DNA from: Veillonellaceae bacterium
GTDB lineage: Bacteria; Bacillota; Negativicutes; Veillonellales; Veillonellaceae
DNA length: 64,000 nucleotides
Direction: 5' to 3'
Assembly: GCA_900766245.1 (NCBI GenBank)
Contig: CAAFUR010000033.1
Coordinates: 1-64,000 of the forward strand
The notes below the pieces were generated by a model that saw only the letters and a program-made list of their open reading frames with translations, was not told the DNA's origin and did no database searches. Of the stretch, positions 1 through 8,926 are shown one piece after another. Position numbers and translations under genes: made by a program. Every line of letters begins with the position of its first letter. Within the stretch, counting starts at the first letter, position 1.

Positions 1-49
1 CCATTTTGAACGCTTTAGAGTTCGTATACTTATGTTAAGCAAAAAGAAT

Positions 50-77
50 AGCACTAGCTATTTCCATAGCTAGCGCT
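50..77. other. Inverted repeat, possible terminator
   Basis: Arms of 12 bases at 50-61 and 66-77 pair with one mismatch around a 4-base loop. An A/T run follows on the right. No gene is visible in bases 1-267 apart from this hairpin and the repeat at 229-248. The hairpin could end a gene lying to the left of the window. Confidence 0.4.
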
Positions 78-228
78 AAAAGCTTTTACATGAGTAGCCC
101 CCACATTTGACAAAGAGCCTTTTTATATGGTGTATATATTAAAAAGAAATAATATAGTTATTAGGTTTTATATAGCTATTTAGTGGTTCAGTTATATCCA
201 CGGTTATTAATTTCCCATAGGGTGATAC

Positions 229-248
229 TGATATTGTCAAGATCAGTT
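229..248. repeat. 20-bp direct repeat, copy 1
   Basis: The identical 20-mer (tgatattgtcaagatcagtt) occurs here and at 770-789. The two copies lie in the same orientation on either side of the GC-rich cupin gene. The second copy sits in the 3' part of an IS1182-like transposase remnant, so both may be leftover ends of one insertion sequence family. That origin is inference. Confidence 0.75.
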
Positions 249-267
249 CCTACTGTCTACAGACTCT

Positions 268-639
268 TTACGGCTCGATGGGGAAATAATCCGCAGGGAC
301 GGGGGCAAGGATGCCAACAAAGACAAAGTCCTTCGTGCCTGTATTTTTCATCCCGTGGCACATGCCCTTCGCTGAGACGATGACATCGCCCTTCGCGATG
401 GGGTGCTCCTCTCCGGGGGTAGGGTAAAAGACGCCCTCTCCCTCAATGCAAATCCATATATCATCTGCATTGGCGTGACCGTGCGGCTGAATCGTCTGCC
501 CAGGCTTTATGACCCAGACGACACCGCTCGTTGACTCCGTGCTGTAGATTGGCGTGCGCGTTGCGACATTGCCCGCCTTTGCCACATTTGCCACGCGAAA
601 ACGTCGCGTTGCAAAATCGTTTGTGATTTCATTTACCAT
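268..639 (-). CDS. Small cupin-fold protein
   Basis: A 123-residue single-domain cupin. The metal-site motif is visible as GHAN followed by a conserved glycine turn (EGEGVFYP), and the second motif as P.A.GDV....GMCHG. Family members bind a metal or small ligand; no substrate can be assigned. The start is the ATG at 639 because an AAAGGAGC site lies 7 bases upstream; a longer reading from a TTG at 657 would overlap that site. The gene is strikingly GC-rich (39 of 60 bases in 361-420), while its neighbours are A+T-rich. It lies between two copies of a 20-bp repeat and beside IS and Fic remnants, which points to recent acquisition. No partner gene is nearby. Confidence 0.85.
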   Translation of the reverse strand: MVNEITNDFATRRFRVANVAKAGNVATRTPIYSTESTSGVVWVIKPGQTIQPHGHANADDIWICIEGEGVFYPTPGEEHPIAKGDVIVSAKGMCHGMKNTGTKDFVFVGILAPVPADYFPIEP

Positions 640-728
640 GATGTTTGCTCCTTTCAAAAATTCGTATTTTATATCGTTTTAGGGTGCTCAGTTAAAGTAA
701 TCATCGTCATACCCTTCGCTATTCAACT

Positions 729-932
729 TCATTTTACAACAAACCAATCCTTATGACAACAATGGGATTTGATATTGTCAAGATCAGTTGACAAATTTTC
801 TTTAGAAGAATACAAATGCTGTAACTCTTTATAGTCTAATTCCTTCAATACAGCATCGAGTAACCGCATAGGAGCTGTTTCTTTTATCATCAACATGCCA
901 TAATCCAATGGTAAAACTAGTTGGCGAGGCAT
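729..932 (-). pseudogene. IS1182-like transposase remnant
   Basis: The 67-residue reading frame begins like the N-terminus of IS1182-family transposases: a VLPLDYG motif, then a charged stretch, then MRLLDAVLKELDYKELQHLYSS. After about residue 43 the similarity ends and the frame runs into the 20-bp repeat sequence and a stop. Full transposases of this family are roughly 450-550 residues, so this is an internally deleted remnant. Family assignment is from remembered motif resemblance and needs a search. No functional protein is expected. Confidence 0.55.
770..789. repeat. 20-bp direct repeat, copy 2
   Basis: Identical to 229-248. It lies within the transposase remnant, just after the point where similarity to IS1182 transposases stops, as would be expected if it came from the far end of the same element. 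Confidence 0.75.
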
Positions 933-965
933 TACTAGTTTAGTATAATTAAATTCATTGGTATA

Positions 966-1248
966 TTATTTCTTCACATAAAAGGTGGCTTTCCCTTTTC
1001 CGTGTCGTTCAATGTACTTTTCTTCTACTAATTGTTTCAACATATTTTCTATGGTGGATTTACTTAGGATTGGAACTGCATTCAATACTTTGAATCTTAG
1101 CAATTTCTACTAGTGTATTTAGCACGGCAGGCTTTTGTTGTATAAATAGTTCCTGTTTTCCTTTGTGTTCATGGATCTGTACTAATAAATTAATAATTTC
1201 ACTATCCCATAGAGTATTTTCATAGAGTGAATAATTAAAGATTTTCAT
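966..1248 (-). pseudogene. Fic family gene, internally deleted
   Basis: The first 62 codons (1248 to about 1063) encode a typical Fic N-terminal region: WDSEIINLLVQIHEHKGKQ, then LVEIAKIQSIE, which normally leads into the EASNxIEG inhibitory motif. Instead the frame ends in CSSNPK and a stop. Directly afterwards another frame encodes a Fic-type C-terminal winged helix, VPILSKSTIENMLKQL then VEEKYIERHGKGKATFYV, ending at the TAA at 966-968. The central Fic core with the HPFxxGNGR active site is absent. An internal deletion has therefore joined the two ends out of frame. Intact relatives transfer AMP to target proteins; this copy cannot. Confidence 0.75.
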
Positions 1249-1382
1249 TCGCCTACTCCTTTCTATATTCGCCTAATTATACCATGTTTTTAGGCGATTT
1301 AATATTAGAATAGGCGAATCAATGGCAAATTCTAGTAATTTTCAATACAACTGATATTGTACGACAGAATCGTTAAGCATAC

Positions 1383-1413
1383 AAAAAAGCACGGCGTAAA
1401 CCGTGCTTTTTTT
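1383..1413 (-). terminator. Rho-independent terminator after narK
   Basis: A 12-base perfect stem (1383-1394 with 1401-1412) around a 6-base loop has A runs on one side and T runs on the other, so it can act in both directions. It lies 12 bases beyond the narK stop. Confidence 0.85.
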
Positions 1414-1424
1414 ATAAGATTCAA

Positions 1425-2762
1425 TTATACATTCATGTTAGCTGCTTTACGAACATAGAACCAGTAACATACAAATACTGTTACGATGTTGAACGCAAGT
1501 AATACTGCAAATGCTGGGTGGATACTTCCAAATGTTGTGTATACATAGCCAAAGATTTTTGGTGTAATGAAGGCACCGTACGCCGCTACAGCTGCTACGA
1601 AACCAGCAATTAAGGAAGATTGTAATCCATCTGTGAAGATGTGAGGAATCATACGGAATGTAGATCCTGTTACGAAACCGCAGGATACGAACATTAATAC
1701 AGTCATTCCAAAGAAAAAGTCGAAGTGATGCATATCCACGCCTACAGCGATTAATACAGTAGTGATACATAAACCAATCAAACCGATGAAAGTAATTTTT
1801 GTACCGCTATTGATTTTGTCAGCTAACCAACCACCTACTGGACGAAGGCTGGCAGATACTAAAGGTCCCACGAATGCGATGTGAGCAAATGGAATTTCAG
1901 GGAACTCTGTTTTAACAAGTAGACCAAGTGCTGCTGCATATCCAGAGAAGGCACCGAAGGAACATGTATATAACAATGTCATAGCCCATGTGTGTTTGTT
2001 GCTAAAAATTTGAGCCAGCGCTTTAGGATTAGGTTTTGCTAGTGGCAAGTTATCCATGTAACGAGTCATGCACGCTAAGATAATTACTAAAGGCACAATC
2101 CACATAAACGCCGCGTTGGCTAAGTATACTGCATTGCCTTTAACGATAGCTGGTGTGACACCGAAGATATTACCTAATGTAGCAGAACCCATAGCGAATG
2201 GAGCTAAGAAATAGATAACGGAGATCCCAAGGTTACCAATACCACCATTAATGCCAAGAGCGGTACCTTTTTCAGATTTAGGGAAGAAGTTACCGATGTA
2301 AGCCATGGAGGAGGAGAAGTTACCGCCGGCTAAACCGATCAAAGCTGTTAAGATCATGAATGTTTCATAAGATGTTGTTGTATCTTGTACAGCATAGCCT
2401 AACCATACTACAGGTACTAATAAAATAATTGTAGAAATAAAAGTCCAGTTTCTACCACCTATTAAAGCTGGCATGTAAGTATAAATAAAACGGAATGTAG
2501 CACCTACTAAACCTGGGAAGGCAGCCAGTGTAAATAACTGTTCTGTTGTGAAATGGAATCCAGCTCCATTTAATTGTGCTGCGATGGTTGACCATAAATA
2601 CCATACGCAAAATGATAACGTTAATGCAATGGTAGAAACTACCAAGTTTTGTTTAGCAATTTTTTTGCCAAACTTTTCCCAAAATTCGGGATTTTCTGGT
2701 TGCCAGTTCGCAATAATTTCTTTGCGGCTCGCACCCACTTGAGGCATTTTCATCTCTGACAT
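1425..2762 (-). CDS. narK: Nitrate/nitrite transporter, MFS family
   Basis: A 445-residue major facilitator with about twelve hydrophobic segments. NarK-type signatures include a GLAGGNFSSSM stretch (nitrate signature in TM5) and a matching FGAFSGYAAALG region in the second half, plus RPVGGWLAD after TM8. It exchanges nitrate and nitrite across the cytoplasmic membrane and so feeds NarGHI. The start has an AAAGGAG site 6 bases upstream. It is divergent from the Crp/Fnr-type regulator, with narGHJI beyond, which supports a nitrate role. A short palindrome lies in its leader (2797-2817). Uptake of nitrate alone or antiport with nitrite cannot be told apart here. Confidence 0.93.
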   Translation of the reverse strand: MSEMKMPQVGASRKEIIANWQPENPEFWEKFGKKIAKQNLVVSTIALTLSFCVWYLWSTIAAQLNGAGFHFTTEQLFTLAAFPGLVGATFRFIYTYMPALIGGRNWTFISTIILLVPVVWLGYAVQDTTTSYETFMILTALIGLAGGNFSSSMAYIGNFFPKSEKGTALGINGGIGNLGISVIYFLAPFAMGSATLGNIFGVTPAIVKGNAVYLANAAFMWIVPLVIILACMTRYMDNLPLAKPNPKALAQIFSNKHTWAMTLLYTCSFGAFSGYAAALGLLVKTEFPEIPFAHIAFVGPLVSASLRPVGGWLADKINSGTKITFIGLIGLCITTVLIAVGVDMHHFDFFFGMTVLMFVSCGFVTGSTFRMIPHIFTDGLQSSLIAGFVAAVAAYGAFITPKIFGYVYTTFGSIHPAFAVLLAFNIVTVFVCYWFYVRKAANMNV

Positions 2763-2796
2763 GAGAACACTCCTTTAATCCTTTCAACGTACAACT

Positions 2797-2817
2797 TGTG
2801 ATACTTTTTGTATCACA
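2797..2817. promoter_or_regulatory. Perfect palindrome in narK leader
   Basis: The arms tgtgatac and gtatcaca are perfect and separated by five T residues. The half-site TGTGA resembles Crp/Fnr-family half-sites, but the spacing is wider than the usual 16-bp core. It lies 35 bases upstream of the narK start. A minus-strand -10-like TATACT (2839-2844) would place it just downstream of the transcription start, so it could be a repressor operator or an mRNA hairpin. Confidence 0.5.
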
Positions 2818-2851
2818 GTAAATCGAAGACACAAATTAGTATAAAAAAATA

Positions 2852-2879
2852 TTGACTTATGCCATACTTTCATTATAAT
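2852..2879 (+). promoter_or_regulatory. Promoter toward the Crp/Fnr gene
   Basis: TTGACT (2852-2857), a 16-base spacer and TATAAT (2874-2879) form a near-consensus sigma-70-type promoter. It would give a leader of about 175 bases before the regulator. Several TGTGA/TCACA-like words lie around it (2891-2945), so autoregulation is possible. Confidence 0.6.
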
Positions 2880-3060
2880 ATGTGCCTAAAATCACACACT
2901 TATTATATAAGATATAATATAATGTGAATGTGATAAAAAGCACAACTTATATAATTATTAATAAGTTATAATAGTAACATACGCAAAATTTAAAATGTAA
3001 TTGAGAAATTGATATAGCTAAGTTTATATCAACTTCATAAGTATGGGATGTTACTGAAAG

Positions 3061-3762
3061 ATGTATGGTGACAGTATGGAACAGGAGTTAATCAATCAAT
3101 TGCTAGCATTGCCAGGTGAAGTAATTCATCTGAAAAAAGGAGAATTTTTATTTCACGAAGGCGATAAGGCAGAACATTTTTATATCGTTCAGAGAGGGCG
3201 CCTCAGTATTAAGAAATTTGAATCCACAGGACATATTTTTGCATTACGATTAGTAGGTAAGAATAATGTGCTTGGGGAAATTCCTTTGTATGAGACGAAT
3301 ACGAGATCGTATGTATTTAATGCCATTGCAAGAGAAGATTGCTCAGTCTATTGTATACGTTACGATGTATTAGAACCTGCCATTGCTAAGGATCATTCCT
3401 TAGCCATTGCGATGATGAAGATTTATACGCTTCATATGCGTCGACAACAAGCTAAGTATAGAGACTTATTATTATACGGTAAGAAAGGTGCATTTTATTC
3501 TACATTATTGCGTTTAGCTAATAGTTATGGTGTTAAGCGGGATGACGGTATTTATATCGACATTGCATTAAGCAACCAAGAATTAGCTGAATTTACTGCC
3601 ACATCACGGGAAGGTTTAAACCGCATGCTAAGTGAGTTACGAAAGTTAGGCTATGTAGCCTATGATAAACACCATCTGGTAATCTGTGACTTTGATGCAT
3701 TAATCGATTTGCTAGATTTAGATATAGAAACTATCGATCCTAATATTAGCAATATCGAATGA
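3061..3762 (+). CDS. Crp/Fnr family transcription regulator
   Basis: A 233-residue regulator. An N-terminal cyclic-nucleotide-binding-type beta-barrel (about 15-125; GEFLFHEGDKAEHFYIV, VLGEIPLYE) is followed by a long dimerisation helix and a C-terminal winged helix (LSNQELAEFTATSREGLNRML). The N-terminus lacks the cysteine cluster of oxygen-sensing FNR, so it probably senses something else, such as NO through haem (Dnr-like) or nitrate status. Its place between narK and narG makes it the likely nitrate-respiration regulator. Neither possible start (3061, or ATG 3076) has a strong ribosome site. A terminator separates it from narG. Confidence 0.85.
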   Translation: MYGDSMEQELINQLLALPGEVIHLKKGEFLFHEGDKAEHFYIVQRGRLSIKKFESTGHIFALRLVGKNNVLGEIPLYETNTRSYVFNAIAREDCSVYCIRYDVLEPAIAKDHSLAIAMMKIYTLHMRRQQAKYRDLLLYGKKGAFYSTLLRLANSYGVKRDDGIYIDIALSNQELAEFTATSREGLNRMLSELRKLGYVAYDKHHLVICDFDALIDLLDLDIETIDPNISNIE

Positions 3763-3775
3763 TTAAGGTTATCCC

Positions 3776-3812
3776 CCCTTGCTGTGAGCACTACGAAGGC
3801 AAGGGTTTTTTT
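3776..3812 (+). terminator. Terminator/attenuator just before narG
   Basis: The stem cccttgc (3776-3782) pairs with gcaaggg (3799-3805) and is followed by seven T residues. The narG ribosome site starts about ten bases later, leaving no room for a separate promoter. Either narG is reached by regulated read-through or its promoter lies inside the regulator gene. Confidence 0.75.
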
Positions 3813-3834
3813 GTATTTTTAAGGAGGACATGAG

Positions 3835-6800
3835 ATGAGTCTTTTATCTCAAAAATTTAAGTTTCTTCGCAAGAAGGACGTATCTCCAACAGGCCATCAA
3901 ATCACAGAAGAAGGTGGTCGTGAATGGGAAAATTTTTATCGTGACCGTTGGTCCTACGATAAAGTAGTCCGCACCACACATGGCGTAAACTGTACTGGTT
4001 CTTGTAGCTGGAATATTTACGTAAAAAATGGTGTTGTAGCGTGGGAAAATCAAGCAACTGATTATCCTAAAACACCAGATGATATGCCAGATTATGAACC
4101 ACGTGGATGCCCTCGAGGATCTACTTTCTCTTGGTATTTATACAGCCCACTACGCGTAAAATATCCATATGTACGTGGTGAATTGATCGAGCTTTGGAGA
4201 GAAGCGAAGAAAACTGCTAAAAATCCTATCGAAGCATGGAAATCTATTGTAGAAGATCCTGAAAAAGCAAAACGTTATAAATCTGCTCGTGGTATGGGTG
4301 GCTTTGTACGTTCGACTTGGGATGAATCTACAGAAATCGTAGCAGCTTCCTTATTATATACAGCAAAAACATATGGTCCAGACCGCAACGCAGGATTCTC
4401 TGTAATTCCAGCTATGTCCATGTTGTCCTATGCAGGTGGTGCGCGTTTCTTGAACCTTATGGGTGGTACTCCACTTTCCTTCTATGACTGGTATGCTGAT
4501 TTGCCGCCATCAAGCCCACAAGTTTGGGGTGAACAAACTGATACACCAGAATCTGGTGACTGGTACAATGCAGGTTACATCATTACATGGGGTTCCAATG
4601 TACCATTGACTCGTACACCGGATGCTCACTTCTTGGCAGAAGTACGTTATAAAGGTACAAAAGTAGTCTCTGTATCTCCTGACTATGCAGAATCTACTAC
4701 ATTCTCCGATACTTGGTTGAATGTAAAAGCAGGTACAGATGCAGCGATGGCAATGGCAATGGGTCATGTCATTCTGAAAGAATACTATGTAGATAAAGAA
4801 ACTCCATATTTCAAAGAATATGCGAAAGAATTTACTGACTTACCATTCTTAGTACGTGTAGAAGAAATCAATGGTGCTTTACAAGCGGGCCGTTTCTTGA
4901 ACAATCAAGATTTAGGTAGCACAGAAGATGGCGCTGATTTCCACACTGTCGTTATCGATGAAATTACGAATACAGTAGTGGCACCAAATGGTACATTAGG
5001 TGATCGTCATACAAATCCTAAAAAATGGAATTTACGTCTTGAAAACCGTGCAACAGGAGAAAAAATCTCTCCTAGTTTATCTGTCATCGACCAACGTGAT
5101 TCCGTAGCATTAGTTAAATTACCATACTTCGGTGACGAAGCTCATGAAGGTATTATTGAACGTGCTATTCCTGTTATGACAGTACAAACTAAAGAAGGTC
5201 CTGTACAAGTAACAACAGTTTACGACTTGATTCTTGCTAACTATGGTATCGATCGTGGTTTAGGTGGTGAAGTGGCGACTAGCTATGAAGAAGACACTCC
5301 ATATACACCAACATGGCAAGAAAAAATTACTGGCGTGAAAGCAGACGTAGTGATTCGTACAGCTCGTGAATTTGCAGACAACGCAGAACAAACAAAAGGT
5401 CGCTCCATGATCATCATGGGCGCTGGTATCAACCACTGGTATCATGCTGACATAATTTACCGTACGATCCTTAACTTGATCATGTTCTGTGGTACAGAAG
5501 GCGTTAACGGCGGTGGCTGGGCTCACTATGTAGGACAAGAAAAATTACGTCCTGTAGAAGGTTGGGCTGGCATTATGACAGCGAACGACTGGAGTAAAGC
5601 ACCTCGTTTACAAAATGGTACATCTTGGTTCTACTTTGCTACAGAACAATATCGTTCTGACTGCATTGACCTAGCAGACCGTGTATCTAAATTAGCCACA
5701 CCTCGTTACAGACACCCTGGTGACTATAATGTATTGGCTGCTCGTTTAGGTTGGTTGCCGTCCTACCCTACTTTCAACCGTAACTATCAAGATTTAATCA
5801 ATGATGCTCGTGCGACAGGTGCAGGTACTGAAGCTGAAATTAACCAATACATCGTACAAGCATTGAAAAATAAAGAGTTGAAATTCTGCGTAGAAGATCC
5901 TTCTGCGAAAGAAAATCATCCACGCAACTTGTTCGTATGGCGTTCCAACTTGATTGGTTCCTCCTCTAAAGGTCATGAGTACTTCTTAAAATATTTATTA
6001 GGTACAAAAAATGGCGTATTAGAAGATGAAGATGCACCAGTACGTCCAGAAGAAATCAACTGGCGTGAAGCTCCTGAAACAGGTAAATTAGACTTGTTGA
6101 TCGACATCGATTTCCGTATGGCTTCTACGGCGTTATATTCCGATATCGTATTCCCTGCAGCAACATGGTACGAAAAACAAGACTTATCTTCCACAGATAT
6201 GCATCCATACGTGCACGTATTCCAAGCGGCTGTTGATTGCGCATGGGACACTAAATCTGACTGGGATACATTCCGTACTTTGGCAGAAACTGTATCTCGC
6301 GTAGCGAAAGAGTCTGGTTTCACTGAATACGAAGATATCGTAGCACAACCATTGGGTCATGACAGCCCAGGCGAAGTGGCTCAACCATTGGGTAAAGTAT
6401 TAGACTGGAGCAAAGGCGAATGTGAACCAATTCCAGGTAAAACTATGCCAAATCTTGTACACGTAAAACGTGATTACAGTAAAATCTTTGAAAAATTCAT
6501 TGGCTTAGGTCCTAATATTGAAAATAAAGTAGGCGCTCATGGTTTAGCATGGGATGTAACAGATGAATATCAATCCTTATATGAACAAAATGGAACAATC
6601 GACCAACCAGGTTTCGTATCTCATGGTCGTCCTAGCATCTACGAAGCACGTGAAGCTTGTAATGTTGTGTTAACCTTGTCCTCTTGTACGAATGGTAAAT
6701 TAGCAGTTCGTTCTTGGCAGGCTATGGAAGAAAAAACAGGCTTAACAGATCTTCAAAAGAATGCAAAAGGTCGTGAAGAAGAACGCATTACCTTCGACGA

Positions 6801-7509
6801 TATGGTACGTCAACCACGCTTTATCATTCCATCTGTAACAAGTACAGGTAAAAATAATAAAGACCGTCGTTATTCTCCATTTACAACATCTACTGAGGAT
6901 AAAGTTCCATTCCGTACGGTTACGGGTCGTCAATCCTTCTATTGTGACCATGAAATGATGCGTGACTATGGTGAGGCTATGGCGCTTTACAAACCAGTCT
7001 TGTCCTACGCACCAGTGAAAGGTGATTATGCACAAGAGGGGGTTCCTCAAATCACATTGAAATACTTAACACCACATCATAAATGGTCTACACATAGTAT
7101 GTACTTCGATAGCCAACAATTGTTAACATTGTTCCGCGGTGGACAAACAATTTGGTTGAACGAAGATGATGCGAAAGAAATCAATGTCCAAGATAATGAT
7201 TGGGTAGAAGCTTTCAATAAAAACGGTATCGTTGCAGCCCGTGCTGTAGTATCCCCACGTATTCCTCGTGGTATTTCCTACATGCACCATGCCCAAGACC
7301 GTCACATCAACGTACCTGCTGCACAAATTAAAAAACAACGCGGTGGTACACACAATGCACCAACTCACATTCATTTGAAACCGACACATATGATTGGTGG
7401 TTATGGTCAATTAAGTTATGGATTCAATTATTATGGCCCAACTGGCAACCAACGGGATATGACTATTGTGGCTCGTAAAATGAAGGAGGTAGATTGGCTT
7501 GAAGATTAA
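3835..7509 (+). CDS. narG: Respiratory nitrate reductase alpha subunit
   Basis: The 1224-residue catalytic subunit reduces nitrate to nitrite at a molybdenum bis-MGD centre on the cytoplasmic side of the membrane. The FS0 [4Fe-4S] ligands are in the canonical places: His49, Cys53, Cys57 and Cys92. The molybdenum ligand Asp222 is present in FYDWYADLPP. The sequence matches the family from end to end and the length is typical. A strong AAGGAGG lies 8 bases before the ATG. It is the first gene of narGHJI, and the narH start overlaps its end. No twin-arginine leader is seen, as expected for NarG. Confidence 0.98.
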   Translation: MSLLSQKFKFLRKKDVSPTGHQITEEGGREWENFYRDRWSYDKVVRTTHGVNCTGSCSWNIYVKNGVVAWENQATDYPKTPDDMPDYEPRGCPRGSTFSWYLYSPLRVKYPYVRGELIELWREAKKTAKNPIEAWKSIVEDPEKAKRYKSARGMGGFVRSTWDESTEIVAASLLYTAKTYGPDRNAGFSVIPAMSMLSYAGGARFLNLMGGTPLSFYDWYADLPPSSPQVWGEQTDTPESGDWYNAGYIITWGSNVPLTRTPDAHFLAEVRYKGTKVVSVSPDYAESTTFSDTWLNVKAGTDAAMAMAMGHVILKEYYVDKETPYFKEYAKEFTDLPFLVRVEEINGALQAGRFLNNQDLGSTEDGADFHTVVIDEITNTVVAPNGTLGDRHTNPKKWNLRLENRATGEKISPSLSVIDQRDSVALVKLPYFGDEAHEGIIERAIPVMTVQTKEGPVQVTTVYDLILANYGIDRGLGGEVATSYEEDTPYTPTWQEKITGVKADVVIRTAREFADNAEQTKGRSMIIMGAGINHWYHADIIYRTILNLIMFCGTEGVNGGGWAHYVGQEKLRPVEGWAGIMTANDWSKAPRLQNGTSWFYFATEQYRSDCIDLADRVSKLATPRYRHPGDYNVLAARLGWLPSYPTFNRNYQDLINDARATGAGTEAEINQYIVQALKNKELKFCVEDPSAKENHPRNLFVWRSNLIGSSSKGHEYFLKYLLGTKNGVLEDEDAPVRPEEINWREAPETGKLDLLIDIDFRMASTALYSDIVFPAATWYEKQDLSSTDMHPYVHVFQAAVDCAWDTKSDWDTFRTLAETVSRVAKESGFTEYEDIVAQPLGHDSPGEVAQPLGKVLDWSKGECEPIPGKTMPNLVHVKRDYSKIFEKFIGLGPNIENKVGAHGLAWDVTDEYQSLYEQNGTIDQPGFVSHGRPSIYEAREACNVVLTLSSCTNGKLAVRSWQAMEEKTGLTDLQKNAKGREEERITFDDMVRQPRFIIPSVTSTGKNNKDRRYSPFTTSTEDKVPFRTVTGRQSFYCDHEMMRDYGEAMALYKPVLSYAPVKGDYAQEGVPQITLKYLTPHHKWSTHSMYFDSQQLLTLFRGGQTIWLNEDDAKEINVQDNDWVEAFNKNGIVAARAVVSPRIPRGISYMHHAQDRHINVPAAQIKKQRGGTHNAPTHIHLKPTHMIGGYGQLSYGFNYYGPTGNQRDMTIVARKMKEVDWLED

Positions 7510-8926
7510 GGCTCAAGTATCTATGGTCCTAAATTTAGACAAGTGTCTAGGCTGTCACACATGTTCTATCACTTGTAAAAATACATGGACAAACCGCGAA
7601 GGTGCGGAATATATGTACTTTAATAATGTGGAAACCCGCCCAGGTGTTGGCTACCCTCGTCATTGGGAAGACCAAGAAAAATGGAAAGGCGGCTGGACTG
7701 TTGGTAACGATGGAAAATTAGCATTGGCTACAGGTTCTAAAACAAATCGTCTGATGAAATTGTTCTATCATCCAGAACAACCTGAGTTGAAAGACTACTT
7801 TGAACCATGGACATATGACTATGAAACATTGATCCATTCTGGTCGTAAAAATAACCAACCAGTAGCACGTCCACGTTCGTTGGTAACAAAAGAAAAAATG
7901 GAAATCAAATGGGGTCCTAACTGGGATGACGATTTGGCTGGTGGTGAACACGCTCGCTCTGATGTTAACTTAGCTAAAATGGGCGAAGATATTGTGTTTG
8001 ACTATGAAAAAGTTTTCATGCGCTACTTACCTCGTCTATGTAATCACTGTTTGAATCCAGCGTGTGTGGCAGCGTGCCCATCTGGTGCGATTTACAAACG
8101 TGATGAAGACGGTGTGGTTTTAGTATCTCAAGACGTATGTCGTGGCTGGCGCCATTGCGTACCATCTTGTCCATACAAAAAAATCTTCTATAACTGGGAA
8201 ACAAATAAAGCTGAAAAATGTGTATTCTGTTACCCACGTTTGGAAAATGGTTTGCCTCAAATTTGTGCGGAAACTTGCGTAGGTAGAATGCGTTATGTAG
8301 GCGTTGTTTTCTATGATATGGATAAAGTAGAAGCAGCAGCGGCTTCCAAAAACGATACAGATATCTACGAAAATACAGTGGATTTAATCTTAGATCCTCA
8401 TGATCCAGAAGTAGTAAAAGCGGCTCGTGCAGAAGGTATTGGTGAAGCTTGGATTAAAGCAGCACAAAAATCTCCAGTTTATAAATTAATCAAGGAATGG
8501 AAAGTGGGCTTGCCACTACATCCAGAATATCGTACATTACCAATGGTTTGGTATGTACCGCCATTGAGTCCAATCGTACAACGCATTACATCTGAAGTAT
8601 ACTTACCAGATGCAAACGAAATGCGCGTGCCTGTACAATATCTTGCGAATCTATTTACAGCAGGTAATGCAGATGCACTAGCTCGCGTATTACAACGTGT
8701 ATTAGATATGCGTGAATATATGCGTCGTCGCGATGTAGGTGGAGAGGCTCCTGAGCATCCAATCGATTTAACAGAAGATCAAATGTACGAAATGTACAAA
8801 TTATTAGCATTATCTAAATACAATGATCGTTTCGTGATTCCTACAGATATCAAAGCGTCTCGTGAAGGTCGTGCAGATATGCAACATAAACGTGGTTTTG
8901 CCTGTCCTACAGGGGGATGTCAATAA
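7499..8926 (+). CDS. narH: Respiratory nitrate reductase beta subunit
   Basis: The 475-residue iron-sulphur subunit carries electrons from NarI haems to NarG. Ferredoxin-type clusters are visible: Cys16, 19, 22 and 26 near the N-terminus, CNHCLNPACVAACP and CVFCYPR. The CRGWRHC motif has tryptophan in place of one cysteine, the signature of the [3Fe-4S] cluster. The start is a TTG at 7499 that overlaps narG by 11 bases. It is preceded by GGAGG and its product aligns with the usual MKI..QV.MVLNLDKC beginning. The unusual start may tune subunit ratio. Confidence 0.97.
   Translation: MKIKAQVSMVLNLDKCLGCHTCSITCKNTWTNREGAEYMYFNNVETRPGVGYPRHWEDQEKWKGGWTVGNDGKLALATGSKTNRLMKLFYHPEQPELKDYFEPWTYDYETLIHSGRKNNQPVARPRSLVTKEKMEIKWGPNWDDDLAGGEHARSDVNLAKMGEDIVFDYEKVFMRYLPRLCNHCLNPACVAACPSGAIYKRDEDGVVLVSQDVCRGWRHCVPSCPYKKIFYNWETNKAEKCVFCYPRLENGLPQICAETCVGRMRYVGVVFYDMDKVEAAAASKNDTDIYENTVDLILDPHDPEVVKAARAEGIGEAWIKAAQKSPVYKLIKEWKVGLPLHPEYRTLPMVWYVPPLSPIVQRITSEVYLPDANEMRVPVQYLANLFTAGNADALARVLQRVLDMREYMRRRDVGGEAPEHPIDLTEDQMYEMYKLLALSKYNDRFVIPTDIKASREGRADMQHKRGFACPTGGCQ

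Noticed and set aside
183..383. 66-codon open frame on the plus strand
   Set aside because: It runs antisense to the cupin gene, has no ribosome site and encodes no recognisable protein.
1345..1360. Third copy of the 20-bp repeat (actgatattgt near 1350)
   Set aside because: Only about 11 bases match; compatible with chance in A+T-rich DNA.
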